From the NCBI RefSeq assembly GCF_043641665.1, contig NC_092190.1, positions 20,945,548 to 21,009,547 of the forward strand: a stretch of 64,000 nucleotides of DNA. The letters run 5' to 3'. Under the pieces are notes generated by a model. It did no database searches. It had not been told where the DNA came from and saw only the letters and a list, made by a program, of their open reading frames with translations. Position 1 is the stretch's first letter; each line of letters begins with the position of its first letter. The position numbers were made by a program, and so were the translations under genes. This document shows positions 1 through 14,369 of this stretch, piece after piece. The DNA is from Enoplosus armatus (Eukaryota; Chordata; Actinopteri; Centrarchiformes; Enoplosidae).

Positions 1-3000
1 TAGTTGCAAGCTTGAAGTGATTCTTCCATCTGATTATCTTGAGTCCTAGTTGGTGATACTCCTGATTTAATAATATATGGAAGCTGAGCACCGTTTGACA
101 AACATGTGTTGACACGTCACATATAGTTGCAGCATTTGCAGGAAAACATTTGCTTCTATGCCTCAGATGGGTCCCGACGATGATGATTGGAACTGTTTCT
201 GCAAACATCAGTTTTGGTCTTCAGCAACATTTTAAGTTGGACTTCTTTTCTGGTTTTCATGATACCACATGATTTAATCTACTACAACATGTCCATTTGC
301 TGTGTGAATGGATTGTTTTAAGCTTTAACAGTGGTGAGCATTGTGGTTTTCAAGAGCAGTCAGTTAAGGCAAAACAATTGAATGATTATTAATGTAAGTA
401 AAAGAAGAAAGGGTACTTTTTTTATTATTTATTTGCAGTCTTCCTATCACATTCAGTATAGAGACTGACAGGAAATGTGGGGACAGATAGAAAGGGAAGG
501 GAGGGTCCTTGACTGAGTTCAAACCTGACACATTGTGGTGGCATGTACATTATGTGCTTCGGCCCCACAACAGGATGCTCCACCTGTGCCTTGTTATTTT
601 TCGTGATAGCCCAGGCGGTCGTCAATGAGTAGCAGCATTGTTAATGAAGCATGACATAGTATATGTAATAACCACAAAGCTAATTCAGGTCTACATAGTG
701 TGAGAGAGAGGATAAGTGAAGGGTAGGCAATTACATTTTCAAGATAAAAGTGTAAAATCAGTTTCTTCTGGGCAAAAAACAGCGTTGTATCTGGATATAA
801 AGAATTACAAAATGTAGAAAAGAAACACAGGTTCTAAATGGAGGACATGGACGAACGCTGAATTGTCAGAAGAATAAAAGTGAGGTTTTCCGTGGTGTTA
901 GATTGGGGCCTCTGTTAGGATCATTGTAACTCTCAAATGAAATAAATGGACCGACTGTGCACAGATTCTGTTGACTCAGTGAACCTTGTGATGTCTAATC
1001 CCTGGATTTTCTAGTCAGTAAACCTACTTATTCATGATCGACATCTCTGGAGGTGCCTCGTATCAAGGCCTGGAAGTTTCATTCAGCATTGTGTTGTTAC
1101 TGTATATTGGGTCATTAAAGCTCTGCTAGGACAATGGTTTCTACCTTTCAGTGTGGAGATAGCTTGGTTTGTGACTGTCAGTGTTGGCTTACATGTGTGG
1201 GAGGTTGTGGGTGGGGGTCATCCAAAATGTCAAGTGGATGTCTGGACCGCCCTTTCTGGCTCCTTTTTTTCCTGCATTTTCACGGGATTGACACCTCCTT
1301 TATGCATTTGTGCTCTTACCCATGCCAGAACTGTCTTTTGTCCGTCACTCAACAAGATACCAGTCAGATAGAAGCTCTCTGCTGGTCGTTTGAGTTTCAG
1401 ATTCAGCGTCAGTAATGGACTGAACATGCCTTTTAAACTCCCATTTGATGCTTTGTTGTTAAAACACTTGAGGCCCTATCTGTTTTTTGTTTCATAAAGA
1501 CTGTCACAACGAAGTTTATGAGGCCATTTCTGTCCACCTCTTAGAACTCATACAGCGTAACAGGACCACAGTCTAACGCAGCACAGCTGTCCAAGCCCAG
1601 GACAAAAAAAGTGTCTCCATATGAGAAACACACTTAAGGAGAAGGAGGAAATCGCGATATGGTGTAGTTTACTTTAATGTGGATGTGTTTTTGTAAGAAA
1701 ATCACGGTGGTCACATCCTGCTTTGATTAGTTAATTCAACCCATCTGGATCCTGTAGTGAATCTGAAGAGTTGTATATCTCTGCTGGACATTGAAAAACA
1801 GGCCCAGTTTGAAAATCACCATGCACTCTGTTTGCATTAGGGTTTATGTACACGTCGGAAACATATATCTACCAATTAAATATTGTGTATTTCCTAAAAT
1901 TCTGGTGCGTTTAGACCATTTTTACTCAAGATCTCACTAAACGTTATTAAATTCTTCAGATTTTACAGAAGATTACCATTGGACCACACACACACCACCA
2001 CTTAAATGTAATGTGGTAACCTTATACACAACCCAGATAAACCCACCTGGATGTGTCAGGTTTGACCTGCATGTAACAATGGAGTTTGACCTGGGAGAAA
2101 AAAACCAGCCTTTGCAATTGAACTGCAATTAAAGAGAGAGCTACACCCATTTGATCCTGAACCTACTGAGGTTGTAATTGTTTCGTAATGTGTCAAAGGT
2201 GGGAAGAAGTGGATTTGGGATCTGACAGATACTTGATCAAACTGAAGGAAAACACTGAGGGCTAATGGTGGATTTATCATAATAAAGCAAGCCTCTGCTT
2301 CATTCTGAAGGAATGAAGGAATTGTCCATTGCATGCAGTGCATTTTTGACCTTGCAAGAGTTTACACCAGAAACCTAACTGAATGTTAGCTGACGTTATG
2401 GATCGGATTTTACATGAAAATAGCATCGTGTTAATCATTTTAGGACATATGAAATATAAATCTGATATTGTGATGTAGACAACATGGTTTTGTTAGCACT
2501 GCCATGTGCTGAGAAATGCACTCGCGGGGCTTTGCTCAGGATTTGTTCTGTATTTGCGATCCCCTATCATCTTGCTTTCCAGGGCAGAGCATCCTTTTGA
2601 ATGTTGCTGACAGCTGTTATTTGTATTTTTATGTGCTCCCACAGCTCAGTGTTTCAGGTGCGCTCGGCTGTTCTCTCATGCTGTCCCTGATGTCAAAATG
2701 CTGGGTTGACAGCAGCAAAATACAGAGGGACACCATAATTACTGCTTGTGTTCCAAGAGAAGAGGATTTGTAGGGCCACTTGCTCTGTACACCCAACTAT
2801 CTCCAGCACTAATGGCACACTGAGTGCCCTCTTACCTCTCAGCACCTCTTTCCTGTTTGCGGTGAAACCCTCACTTATTTGCTTGTCTTTCCCAGCCTTA
2901 ATCGGGGTAAGTTAGTGGAAGGTGTGAAGCCTAGCTCTGCAAATAACAGGACTCTACTGTATAGGACTGTTTTGTTTTAAAGATCTGAACATAAAAGCAA

Positions 3001-4371
3001 GACGGAAAAGCTTAAGTACTAACTAACACTTTCAAAAGTAAAACTGAGCTTTGTCCACATCTGTAATATTAGTAGTTGTGCATATTTGAAGATGCTTTTG
3101 AAATGTATTTGCTTCAGGAAAACAAAACAAATTGTGCTTGCATTGTACAGCATAGCAAAAAAGGGGGATAAGTGATGCAGCGAGATGGCTTCTTCATATG
3201 TAGATTCTGATTCCATTAACTTTGTTGCAGGAGTTAGACTACAGCATGTTGGAGCAAGCTACCAAGCTATTTCAAGCAGCAAAACCCCCCCACAATGAAA
3301 TCTGTCATGGGTGAACACAGCCACAGTTGTAGTAGTGTACTGTAACGTGAAGAACGTAATGTTGTTATCGACATGCCAGCCACCCAGGCTACCCCCCTGG
3401 CAAACGGCATTTAGCCTCTTTAGAGGCCAGGCTTGCTTCTACTCTTTGTGGTCAGTTTGTCAGCACTGTAGGCTGTAGCCTGGGTGAACGCTGGTTTCCA
3501 TGGCCACCAGGTGCAGATTTTTCCACCACAAAGCCGTATTTGGCTGTAGCAAAGGAAACCAGATCTGTCTACCTGGCACTTTGTCCCCGTCTCCAGCTTT
3601 AGGGAGTGTTCCCTTGTCCTCACTGACAGCCTGCTGAACACAGGGAGGCATGAAACAGGAGACCCCCCCCTCCACCCATTTACATTCTCTTGTCCTAAGA
3701 AACCTATACCATAAGCTTTCCACTCTTCATGAAGCAGGACTGATCCAGAGTGACCAAGACTATATAGACCGCTTCATGTCTATAGTTATGATGTGACCCT
3801 CTGACACTTTTTCAAAGGCACTTTGCAGATTCAGACCTGAAGTAAGCATATTTTAACTGTCAGATGTGAACACTGTTAATACAAGCACCAGCTACCACCC
3901 AATGCGTTTTTTTAATGAATGAATAGACCATTCAGCATTTCATGAGGCCCCTCTCGGGAATGCCATTGTGCGTTTTCGAACCTCACTTTGTCGTTATATC
4001 CCTCTTTTTGCTCTCCACATCTTCTTATCTTCTGATTGACTCTCATGATGTGCAGGGTGCTTTTCAAGGCATCCTTGAATTCCACTCATTCACCCGTCCC
4101 TCAAGAGCTGCCATGTCTGTAGGCACTTCTCTTTTTACCCCCTCACAAATCTCACACCATGGGGGTGTGAACTGAGGAGAATCCCATGGGACGGGGAGAT
4201 TACCATCAAGCCTAGAGCTCCTGTGACAAAAGAGGGATTTGCTGAGTCCTGCACCTCTGTCCTCCACTTTCGTATGGTCTTGCCGGAAGTAGGAATTTGG
4301 GTGAGGTATGGGATTCAATGACATGACCCGTCTTCACTGTACCTGTCAGAGACAGAGAGGTGGACATTCCA

Positions 4372-5010
4372 GCTGTACTCGAAGAAGTACTCAGATCCTT
4401 TACTTAAGTAAAAGTACCAATACCAAAATGTAAAAATACTGCATTATTACAAGTATAAGTTCCTGCATTTAAAATTCTACTTAAGTAAAAGTAAGTATCA
4501 TAGTATCAAAAGTAAAAATACTCATTCTGCAGATGTGACTGATATAATAAACGGTAATATTAATACTGATCTATCAATGTTAGAGCAGTATTTGACCTTT
4601 GGTAGTAGGTCGAGGTGGAGCTAGTTTTAACAGTGCAGGTAGTGTAGTCCAGTGGTTTCCAACCTAGGTGTCAGGCTCACAAGATAAATCTGAGGGATCT
4701 TGAGATGGTTCATGGGAGAGGAAAGAAGAACAAACTGTGTTCTCATGCACACATCTGTGCTTCTTGGATCTAATCTCTGATTCTTCTGTGAAACATTGGA
4801 TAATTTCACCTTTTTGAAAGTATTATTTAAATGAAACCATCTGAGAAGTTTAGAGTGGAAATGAACTGCTCACAACTCATCTGAAATGTAGGGGCCCCAA
4901 CTAGACACTGTTTTAAGTCACAAGTCAGAATGGATGGAAACCAGTGGTTTAATCTTTAACAATGTATTATATTTCATAAACTGATGGTGTTTTTTTGTAA
5001 CATTTTAAGC
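4372..5010. mobile_element. Teleost interspersed repeat, apparently one element inserted in another
   Basis: The stretch from about 4390 to 4530 has the phrases 'ctcagatcctttacttaag' and repeated 'ttaagtaaaagta', which I recognise as a very abundant teleost repeat, probably a non-autonomous DNA transposon. Its text seems to stop near 4645 and resume near 4945 ('tggtttaatctttaacaatg'). Between them is a second common repeat starting 'agtggtttccaacctaggtg'. That inner segment is bounded by imperfect inverted ends ('ccagtggtttccaacc' against the complement of 'ggatggaaaccagtgg'). Family names would need a repeat-library search; recognition is from memory. Confidence 0.65.
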
Positions 5011-6080
5011 TCTTGTGGGATCATTTGCTGAGCCTGGATTTTTACAAAGTGAATGCCTCGGTTGGTTGTAACTTGGAAGCTGCTAATTGTTGTGTGAATC
5101 ATGAGCTCGCAGACAATAAAGGGTGCCCTCTATTCACTCTGTGGTTGTTATGGGCCAGGTGGCACAGTGCCATCCATTGAGAGGTTTAGAGAGGAGGAAC
5201 ATAGGCCAACCATGGGGACGTTAAATATTTAGGGGTCCAGTGAAAGATTTGCGGGGCTGTTCGTCTGCTGAGACAGTGGCATTATCAGTCGGGGAGATGG
5301 GCTGAAAGGTCTTTCAGTGGTGGCCACATGACTTCTGAAACATCCCATGAAACTTAGCTAGTGCCATGTTCAACAGGACCCTGTGGTTTCACAAGTCCAG
5401 TTTATAACCTTATTATTTGGACATGGTAACAGACTGTGTAAAGTTTTTGTAACCTTGAGTTTCCTGTCTTGAAAGTGTCCTGTCAAGTTAAAAGCAGAAT
5501 AGAATTTAAGAGGACAATTGCTCATACTAAAAAATAGTAAAGGTGTCAGTATCCATCCAGGCTGCTCTGCTGCTTTTTGATGTGTTCTGTTTCTCTCTAA
5601 ACTAATGAACACCCTTCTATTTTAATCAGTCCAGCTGTCTACTGAAGCTGCTGCTACTCTGCTAACATGCTGCTTTCACCTCGCGGGCTATGTTGACATT
5701 TTGTAATACATAAAAGTTACTTAATTAATTCTGTCAGCACCAGCCAGCTTTCACCAACCAGTCACATTTACCTATCAAAGAAAACTGAATGCACTAAAAG
5801 TTGTGAAGGTTATTTTGCCTTTACTTTATGATTTTCTTTTTTTTTTTTTTCAAATATCAGTAGCCTAGGTGCAGTTTTTTGACTAGATTTGTATTTTAAT
5901 TCTACACTGTTACTACAAAAAAATATTACTTTTCTGGTTAGACTGACTAGACAACTGTAAAGCAGTATCATAGAAAACTGATAGATATTTATCTATATGT
6001 ATATCATCAGAAGGCTTAAAAGCTTCAAGATGTTCAAGAGGCCAAAGTTCAAAGAACTAGTGCAGACAAAACCGATGCCT

Positions 6081-6130
6081 GCGTCGCCTCACGTCGCCTC
6101 ACGTCGCCTCACGTCGCCCCACGTCGTCCA
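6081..6130. repeat. 10-bp CpG-rich tandem repeat, five copies
   Basis: Five head-to-tail copies of the unit acgtcgcctc. The first copy differs at its first base (gcgtcgcctc), the fourth ends cccc and the fifth is degenerate (acgtcgtcca). Each unit carries two CpG dinucleotides, unusual against the CpG-poor surroundings. Confidence 0.85.
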
Positions 6131-9100
6131 CTGTTGGCTTGATGTGTCAGGATCCTTAAGCAGGCACACACTAGCCTTGGGCCTTGGCGGGTTTTGTGCT
6201 TGTTTTCACTCAGTCTCTTGTTTCCTCTGTTCTTCTCTTTCTCTCTGTGAAACTCTGAAAGCGTGATAAGGTCAGTGCTCTAGGTATGCCTTGGAGTAAG
6301 TGTAACTGTAGATTTCTGGTTTGGCACGCCGTACATACGGTAGATCAGATCAGAGGTAGAGGTTGTATTTGAGAATCAATTCTCTAACCTTAGTTTATAT
6401 TTTGATCTTTATCTGTGTCATTTTGTGTGTCTGCGTTCTGCCCTGAAACTAAATGTTTCCTGTTGCATATCTGAGGAGTTGGCAGAGCGTTGTCTGAGTT
6501 TACTTTGGAAAAGAGGCATAATATTGATACAGGTATGATAAAGATTATTCTGTTATCTTGTTTTATCATTTTTGAAATACCTAGCTTAATTCAATAAATT
6601 CAATTTAGTCGCACATCTCGGCTGTGGGGTCAAGATATTTTTCATCTGGTTCACTAAGTTCACTTGCTTTAGACCAGGTTGGTGCACCGAGTCACCAAAG
6701 CCCCATCACGTGGATTATAACATGCCTTTGCTTGGCTTAAGCAGAAACAGAGGAAGAGCATGACCTGTGGGCTTTTTGTGCTGAAGTGCCCAGCGGGGGG
6801 AACAATGAATGCTGGCACCCTGGACCCTAGTTTGGCCTGTACTAATTGAGGGCCCTGATATTGTCTTGTCGATGAAAGCCCTCTTTGTTCTGCTTACTTT
6901 TCTTCATCTACTGTATCCCCTGGGCCTCTGATATAGCCATAGGCATAACGTCATTCCCTTCCAGCCATTGTCTCCATTCATTACAGGGGATTAAAGTGTC
7001 AGTTGAAGGTGAAGTATAAGCTAGCCAGCATTATTCACTGAGGGGGGTTTGAAGGTGTTGTGCCTCGAAAGCTAAAAGTTTGTGCCCCCGTCAACACCCC
7101 TTTTTACTGTAGAGGATGAGACTTCGCCTTCTGGGGAGGGGATCAACTGAGGGCAAGTCTCTGCCTCATTAATTTATGAGAATCAGATGTGATTGGTACT
7201 CAGTAGCCAAGGAACAGGGATTAGGACTGAAGAAACGGGTAGTGGCTCTCAGCTGACCACTTTGAGCATCAATTCAACCAACTCAAAGACTTAAAAGACA
7301 TTTACATATGTAATTGTCCAGTGCAGGGAAGATAAGTGGGGGGAGCCCACATCCCCTGCTTTCATCTCATTTGTTGTAGCGGTGTCCTCACTGTGGAATT
7401 TGTATCAGTCTGCTGCAAATGTCAAGGGTTTGGGCCTACGATTCCCTCTCATGAAAAGAGGAGGCTTTGTGACAAAAAAATAAGTGTTTTACCCACCTTT
7501 CATGGTCGGATTTACTGTCAAAGTGTTGATCTGCACTGACGTGTTCTTGAAGTGCAAAGCTGACACTCAACACTTGAGTGAGGCCTAGCGGGTTCAAAGA
7601 ACCAGCAAAAGGACAAAAAGACGAGACTGACCAACAGACTAATCTAACAATCTGCTCCTTAGACAAACTGGCTAACGTACAGATGAGATCTGCATGCACA
7701 TTCTTTCCACATGAAGCCCACGTCTTCTGTGGAGGATGTTATTTACTTATGCATTCAGGAGCAACAACAGGAATGGAAGGAAATCCATTCTTGGCTTCTG
7801 CTGATGGCTGAGAGGATGTGCATATATATTTGCACCTTTGCCAGCATTTGTAGCTGCTTGGTGAATCTTAGACCTGTGTAGGCAGGTAGAATTTGTACAT
7901 TCAAGGTGAATGTGAGGGCCAATCCGATGGGCCAAGAGAAATGAGAGATGAGTGAGGGAGTTGAAATGGCACAATATAATGGTAAATGTCACGTTTTCAA
8001 AGCTTCTTTTTTTGCATTTACTTTCCATCTCTAGAGAGGATGAAATTTACAAAGCTCACAGGAAAGGTTTCTTTTTAATTCAAAGTTTCAAAGATTTTCA
8101 AAACGTTTTAACTTTTTGTGTCAAGCAACAGTTTTGAACATACTTTAAGTAGAGGAGACCAGAGTTTGTAACGCAGAAAAGGTTGTAATCTGAGAATACT
8201 CAACGATGAAAAAGGGGGAACATTAGAGGAATTTTAAATTACAGACAGCAGCCCAGAAATGCTAACTCATTTCACTTTTAATCTTGACTGCATTGAGACA
8301 TCATACAGCTGCCCCGTAGTTCAATCCTCTATACTTAACTAAAATCCAATATGGACTTGGTGGATGGATAACTATATCATATAGGATAACTATATCACAA
8401 TTATGCATAAAATTATTTTAGCAAAAAATGTTTTACTTAACAATCACTAAACCACCAGTGTTAATACATGGTATGATTATGATGGTAATGATTATTCATG
8501 GTCTATCAGGCCAAACCATTCAAGGTCTTAGATAAGATAAGATAAAACCCAGCTTGCAAACATTGTCTGCTTTTCTCTTCTGAGTTTGGAGGACAACACA
8601 TGGAAATTGCTTGAGTGATCTGTGTCTGGGCACATGCCTAGACATGGCCTTTACAATTTGTAGCTAATGATTCAGACTTCTTTCTAAGATGTTTGATCCT
8701 TGAGTCCTTGTCTTCAGTCTTTCAGGGTGATGAAAACCTACCAATTAACTTAGTGTCAGTCAAATATTGTTACTGTGCAACACACCTTATTGATGTGATT
8801 GTCAATCTGCAATGTAAGGAACTATAAACCTTACATTTTCTGTGTTGAAAGATTGCATCAAGGGTGTTAGATGGCCAGTCAATAAATTGTCCCGTGTGAC
8901 TGGCAGGAGAATCTTAAGAATGCTGATAGCCTGGGAAGTTTGTCAGTGGACAGTCCACACACCAAAGAGGTGGGCCTCTATTTTATTAGATATGAGCACG
9001 TCTTGGAATGTGACCATAATGTACCTTTTGACTAATGGAGCCAACAAGCAACAGCAAGTTGTAGAGTTCTCAAGTCCTTCGTGTTAGAAGTTTTTTTGTC

Positions 9101-12100
9101 AAAAATACTCAATTATGGTTTCTTTATTAATTTTTAAACAGTCATTACTTTTATGACTTGCCAATTCTTCTTATGTTTTCTGATTCACAAAGTAAGATAT
9201 GCTGTAGGAGATAAGCATCTACAACCACCATTTTATTATGTCCACACCGCTATTGGTACACTTACCCACCAAAGGGTTTTCCCTTGGCTGGAAGGAAACA
9301 ACACTGTCTGTAGCAGATAACTGTTGTCAGAAGGCAGGTGCATTCACTGATAGTATGAAGTCAATGCAGACTCAACACTTTCTGCAGCTGCTCCACAAGA
9401 AAAGCTCCCAAGCAAATAGGGCTAGATATCGGCACTGATCCTCCAGATCGGTCCAGGTTTGATTCAATTCTTGTTGATTTAGATCAGATGAATACCAATG
9501 TTGCATAACGCGCTTCTCAGAATTCATCTTGGGAACTTAAAGTTCTTCTGTGGACCAAGGATTTATTTTATTTGCCAAATGCAAAACGACTAAAACATTT
9601 TTTAGGCCTACATGTGCAAAACAGTTGAGCAAGAATACTAAAAGACCTGCACCACTTGCAAGGGCATCATCATCATTTAAAAGATAAATGCGGTCCCACA
9701 CATCTACGCATGGACTGTCAGGACCAGATGCTTCAGCTAAGTACAGCACATCCACTTTAATTATCACTTGTGTGCACAGGCAGGGCAGAAACAGAAAGTC
9801 TGCTTACTAATGCACTGTTTGTGTTGACAAGACATCAGCTGATATCTGCAAACTTTCTACTGAATCCCACAATGCAATGCTCTTTCAACAGCGATTCAAC
9901 ATCTGACAGTGATGATGATTAGTAAGTATCTCAATATACTGCACACTATTCAGTAAACTATTGAGTGTCTTTATATAGGGAGCAGTGAATGAGTTAACAA
10001 ACGAGTGGTCTCGGACACAGCCAGAGTCTGCTAACCATCCTGAGTCACGACAGTCCCGTAAACTTTGGTGCGTCCGCATACACTGTGACTTGTCACGTCA
10101 CAGTTCAGGTGATCAATTAATATAGCCAGCTATCATGGACATCACTTTTTAACTTAAAACAACCTTTTTGTGCATATTGTAATAACTGGATATCCACAAA
10201 GTGTACATTTCACACATCACACAGCTCTAACTGAACCATTTACAACAAGTTAATACCGCCAACACGTAAAGTTTAGCACAGATGTACACATGTTTACTGA
10301 GAATAATAATAATAATCGAAATAATCGATTCTACAAGAACTGATTATGGCTTCTACTGTGAAACCGAAACATCTTGTGATGTGCCGACGTGAAGTAAACT
10401 CATTGTAAACTAATTTTCCACTGTGCCCACTGTCAAGGTGTAAATTACGCTGAGGGGCATGTATTCCGACACAACATCAGTGAGTCAGAGCGAGGCTTCA
10501 CAGTCACCTGAGGAAACTTGAATCATAATTATTTTCAAATGCTTCTTTGTTGCTGGAAAGATCTGTTCAGCTGCAGACACTCGTTATCATTTGGGAGAAA
10601 AACCCTCAACACTCATTAAACCAACTGAAGAAATGTCTAACCAATGTCACACACTGTTCCTAAATCAACTTCCACATTTTTCTTTACCTTTCTCTGTTCC
10701 TGGAAAACCCTCACCAGGTACTGTTATGACGAAGAGTTCAGTCTGTAAAGTCCAACTAATTACATGCCAGTGACCTTTTTAAAAAGCATTATTATTCTGA
10801 GTATTTATTAACATGCTTTCTAAAGCTTAAAAAAATAATTACAGACATTTTATTACTTTTATTCAGTCTGCCTGATCAGAATCAAACTGGATTCTTTCTT
10901 CCAGCACTCCCCTGTTGGTATGTTCTTGGTGAGGCTGCTGTTAAAATAGGTTAAGTGGGAAGATTAGAGAGCTCAAGCACACAATGTGTGAACCCTATGG
11001 TCTGTGGTTTAGTGGTTTATCTTATAGCAGCAGTTTCTGGTTAGACTGTACAACTTTCCATTTGTGGAGGAAAATGTTTCTCCCATCATTTATTACAATT
11101 CAGGCTGATCTCAGAAAAGCTGACTCTTTGTTTCACCTCTAAAGGTTGTTGTTTTAGTTGATTAAATCTGGCATGTCCTTACGAGTTCACTCTGACTTCC
11201 AGGTATTGCATATATGCAGTCAGAAAAGAATCCGTGTTGCATGTCACTGAATGCAGTCTGCCAGTTAAAAGTGAGTAATGGAAGCAGTGTATTACTTGAG
11301 GCCAAACCTTTAGGCAAAAATCTTTATGGTATCAAATCTGGATAATCATTATTTTGACCTACTTGGCCTTCTAACCTGATAGCACAATTGCCAAGATTTG
11401 GCTATTCATGTCATTTTTAGAAAAGAAAATAGAAAATAGAAATTGTTTGTTCAAGTTTGGAAAGGATGTGTTAGCGTTGGCTTATTAATATGATTATCTG
11501 ACTAGTCTTTTTTTGTTTACATTTTCAAAAACCTTTTTTGAAATAAAAAAGTATGATTTATGAAAAAAAAGTACCAAGAACTGTATTAATAATATGTTGA
11601 ATCATATTTGATGGAGAACGGAGGTCAAACCCTCCAAGTTAAAGCCATGTAACAAGCTTGTGGGCTGCTTATTACATCTCCCATCAATGTAGTTCAAACC
11701 TTGTCATGGAGGTAAGTAAGGCAGAGGGTGACCCTCAGACCTCTTGCGATTTCTTGTAATTATTGGTTGTTAAACCTCACAATATAGGACTGTGACGAAA
11801 AGGCTGCTTGCCTAATCTAATTCCGACACCTGATATTGGATTGACCTAGATCAGTTTGTAGTGGTTTGGACCCAGCACAAGGAACAACAAGAACTGATGC
11901 AGTGTCAGTTTAGAGGCACACTTCCCACCTCTGTCCTTTTACAGGCTTCAACTCGCTCACAGCTTTATAAAAGCCACTAAAAGACTTTTGCATGCTGAAG
12001 TGCTTTGCTGCTTGTCATCTGCAACTGTATGTTTTTAAAGTCTCCCCACAGCCGCAAGACGATTTAATGTAATTTATGTTTTTTTTGTCGTAACAGTTAT

Positions 12101-13587
12101 TGTGTGTAAATGCCGTTTTACTGGAGGATCCAGCTGAGAATTTACTTGGTGTTGATCATAAAGACCAATTGAAGTTGATATATTGTGCAATAAACCACAA
12201 AGGGAGCATCAGTGAAGCATTCAGGCATGTTTTCTCAGTATCTACTGTAAAGTTGCAGCATGTGATGAGGAGTCCCCTGTTTTAACACTGCAGTGATGGA
12301 TGTTTTTTTTTTTTAACCCCCAACACCACGTCAGTATGCTTACCCTGAGGGCAAATCAGCCTTCTCACTTCCACACCTTCAAAAACCCAAGTCTTGCCTC
12401 AGGCTCCTGACTGTGTCTCAGACCAGGACAAAAAAAAAAGTGGGCTGGTGAGATGTGTCTGTGTGCGTGGGTGGTGGGGCAGGGGTCCACAGGGCCTTGC
12501 TTTAAGGGGCTGGCCACTTTCCAAGAGTTTAATACATCACTGGAAATTCACAATGGGGTGAAAAGTACACTGGCAGCAAATTACTCCTTGATAAACTCAG
12601 TGGAGAGCTGAGCTGATGGCAGACGATTTATCAAAGGATGTAGGACAAGGTGGGTCTGTGGGTGTTGAACAGGCTCCATGTTTTGTCAATACTGTTTGAA
12701 CTGTGTCAGGAGAAAAAGCCATCAGGACGTGTTGGCTCCCATGAGGTGTGTATTTTCCTGCACTTCCTGCTCCTTACCTTCCATACGCCTTTTTCCTCCT
12801 GCCACCGCTCAGGTATTTGGACACATTCCGGCCGCGCATACCGCCGCTCAGCCCATACAGCCAAGCAGCACTATTAGGTTACTGCAGCGTTACCTAATAG
12901 GTCTGATCTGGGCTCAAAAGCGGCATAGTTGTAAGATTGGCTTCGTTATTAAGTCGAGGAGGCAGAAAAGTACCTTTTGCAGGTTAAAATGGCAGAGCCA
13001 AAACTTTTCACCTACTGTTCCTGCCAATTAAATGCTCAAAGTGTTATTTCAGTGAAAGCAGAGAGCTGCGTGATTTCCTTCCAAATAAAAACCCAAAACA
13101 TGAATGTTGATCCACTGAAGGCACAAGGCGTCATACAACTGAGTGGAAGCCCAGAGCCATCCCAGGGGTTATTAAATGCTTATGAACGCTCATCAGACAC
13201 TAACAAGCCATGAAAGATAGTTTCCTAGACTTTTATTGTGACGGGATCATGCTTCTGTTTTTCTGGCAGGAGGTTGGAAATGTGTTTGCACTCATCTTGG
13301 GCTATTCTGGCCAGTTATTTTCATCCAGCACTTTGTAGTAAAAGCTTGAAACAAGGAAAAAATAGAAACAAAGAAGTAATACAACTCACCCTGCTGCTTC
13401 ATAAAGCGTTTGACAGAATCTATTCAATAATTTATTATTTATTATAATATTTTATTATTATGAAACTCAGCCTCTGAATGTCCTTCCTGTAACAATTTGT
13501 AGCTGCTGCGGCATACCTTTTGTAGCTTTTGTTGTATTTATTCTCCAGTTGAATGGTGCATTGTTTGTCAGAAAGAAGAAAACGAGG

Positions 13588-13588
<1 letters not shown>

Positions 13589-13645
<57 letters not shown>
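13589..13645. repeat. (CA)n microsatellite
   Basis: An uninterrupted run of about 28 CA units, followed directly by a short (CCT)n tract. It creates spurious long Thr-His and Cys-Val reading frames on both strands. Confidence 0.97.
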
Positions 13646-13647
<2 letters not shown>

Positions 13648-13900
13648 CCTCCTCCTCCCAACTGGAGTTCACCTTCCTCCACTGCCAGAAATGCCATGGC
13701 TTTGCTTCGCGTGTGTGTAGCTCCAAATTCTGGTGTGTGTGTGTTCGTTAGGTTAAGGATTTCTGTCACTCACAACAAAATGGTCCCTTACCCCACCCTC
13801 ACCCCATCTCTAAGTCCTGACTTCATTTTATCTCTGCTCCCCCTCACTGAGTCCAAATGGGGCAGTGGCTAAAGTCGAAGTGAGGGGTCAGCATGCTTTC

Positions 13901-13909
<9 letters not shown>

Positions 13910-13937
<28 letters not shown>
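13910..13937. repeat. (AC)n microsatellite
   Basis: About 14 uninterrupted CA/AC units, 265 bp to the right of the longer CA array. Confidence 0.95.
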
Positions 13938-14369
13938 GTGTGAAGTCGCCTTGGTGAATAGTCACAGCTTGTGGGGAATGCCTCAGAGCAGACAATAGCC
14001 ATGTATTCTTACTTACTTCTCCCACCATCCAAGTGAAACACTACAGGACTCTGAGATCTAGCCCCCTCCCCGCCCTTTCGACTTCCCAGTGTCCCAGTCT
14101 GACTTCTTTCCCTCTGGTGACACAGATCTGAGAGTAAATAGGCCTTCATTGTGCAGTTTTTTTTGCAAGGATATGTTGCACCAAAGTGAAGTAGACATGA
14201 AACATAAAGATTTGAAGAAAAAAATGCCAGTCATGTGACATTAATGGACGGTTGGACTAAGACCGAACAAAAACGTGTTCTGAAAGTGTTTGGGGCAACT
14301 TTTGTTATAACTACTGATGACCCATTAACATTAGGACACAAGACCAAGGCCACACTAGCACCACTGAGA

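Noticed and set aside
12871..12900. Inverted repeat CTATTAGGT / ACCTAATAG
   Set aside because: Only nine pairs with a 12-nt loop; expected by chance in a window of this size.
12678..13031. 117-codon plus-strand open frame
   Set aside because: No domain, signal or splice evidence; low-complexity composition typical of chance.
13467..13872. Long Cys-Val and Thr-His frames on both strands
   Set aside because: Produced by the CA microsatellite.
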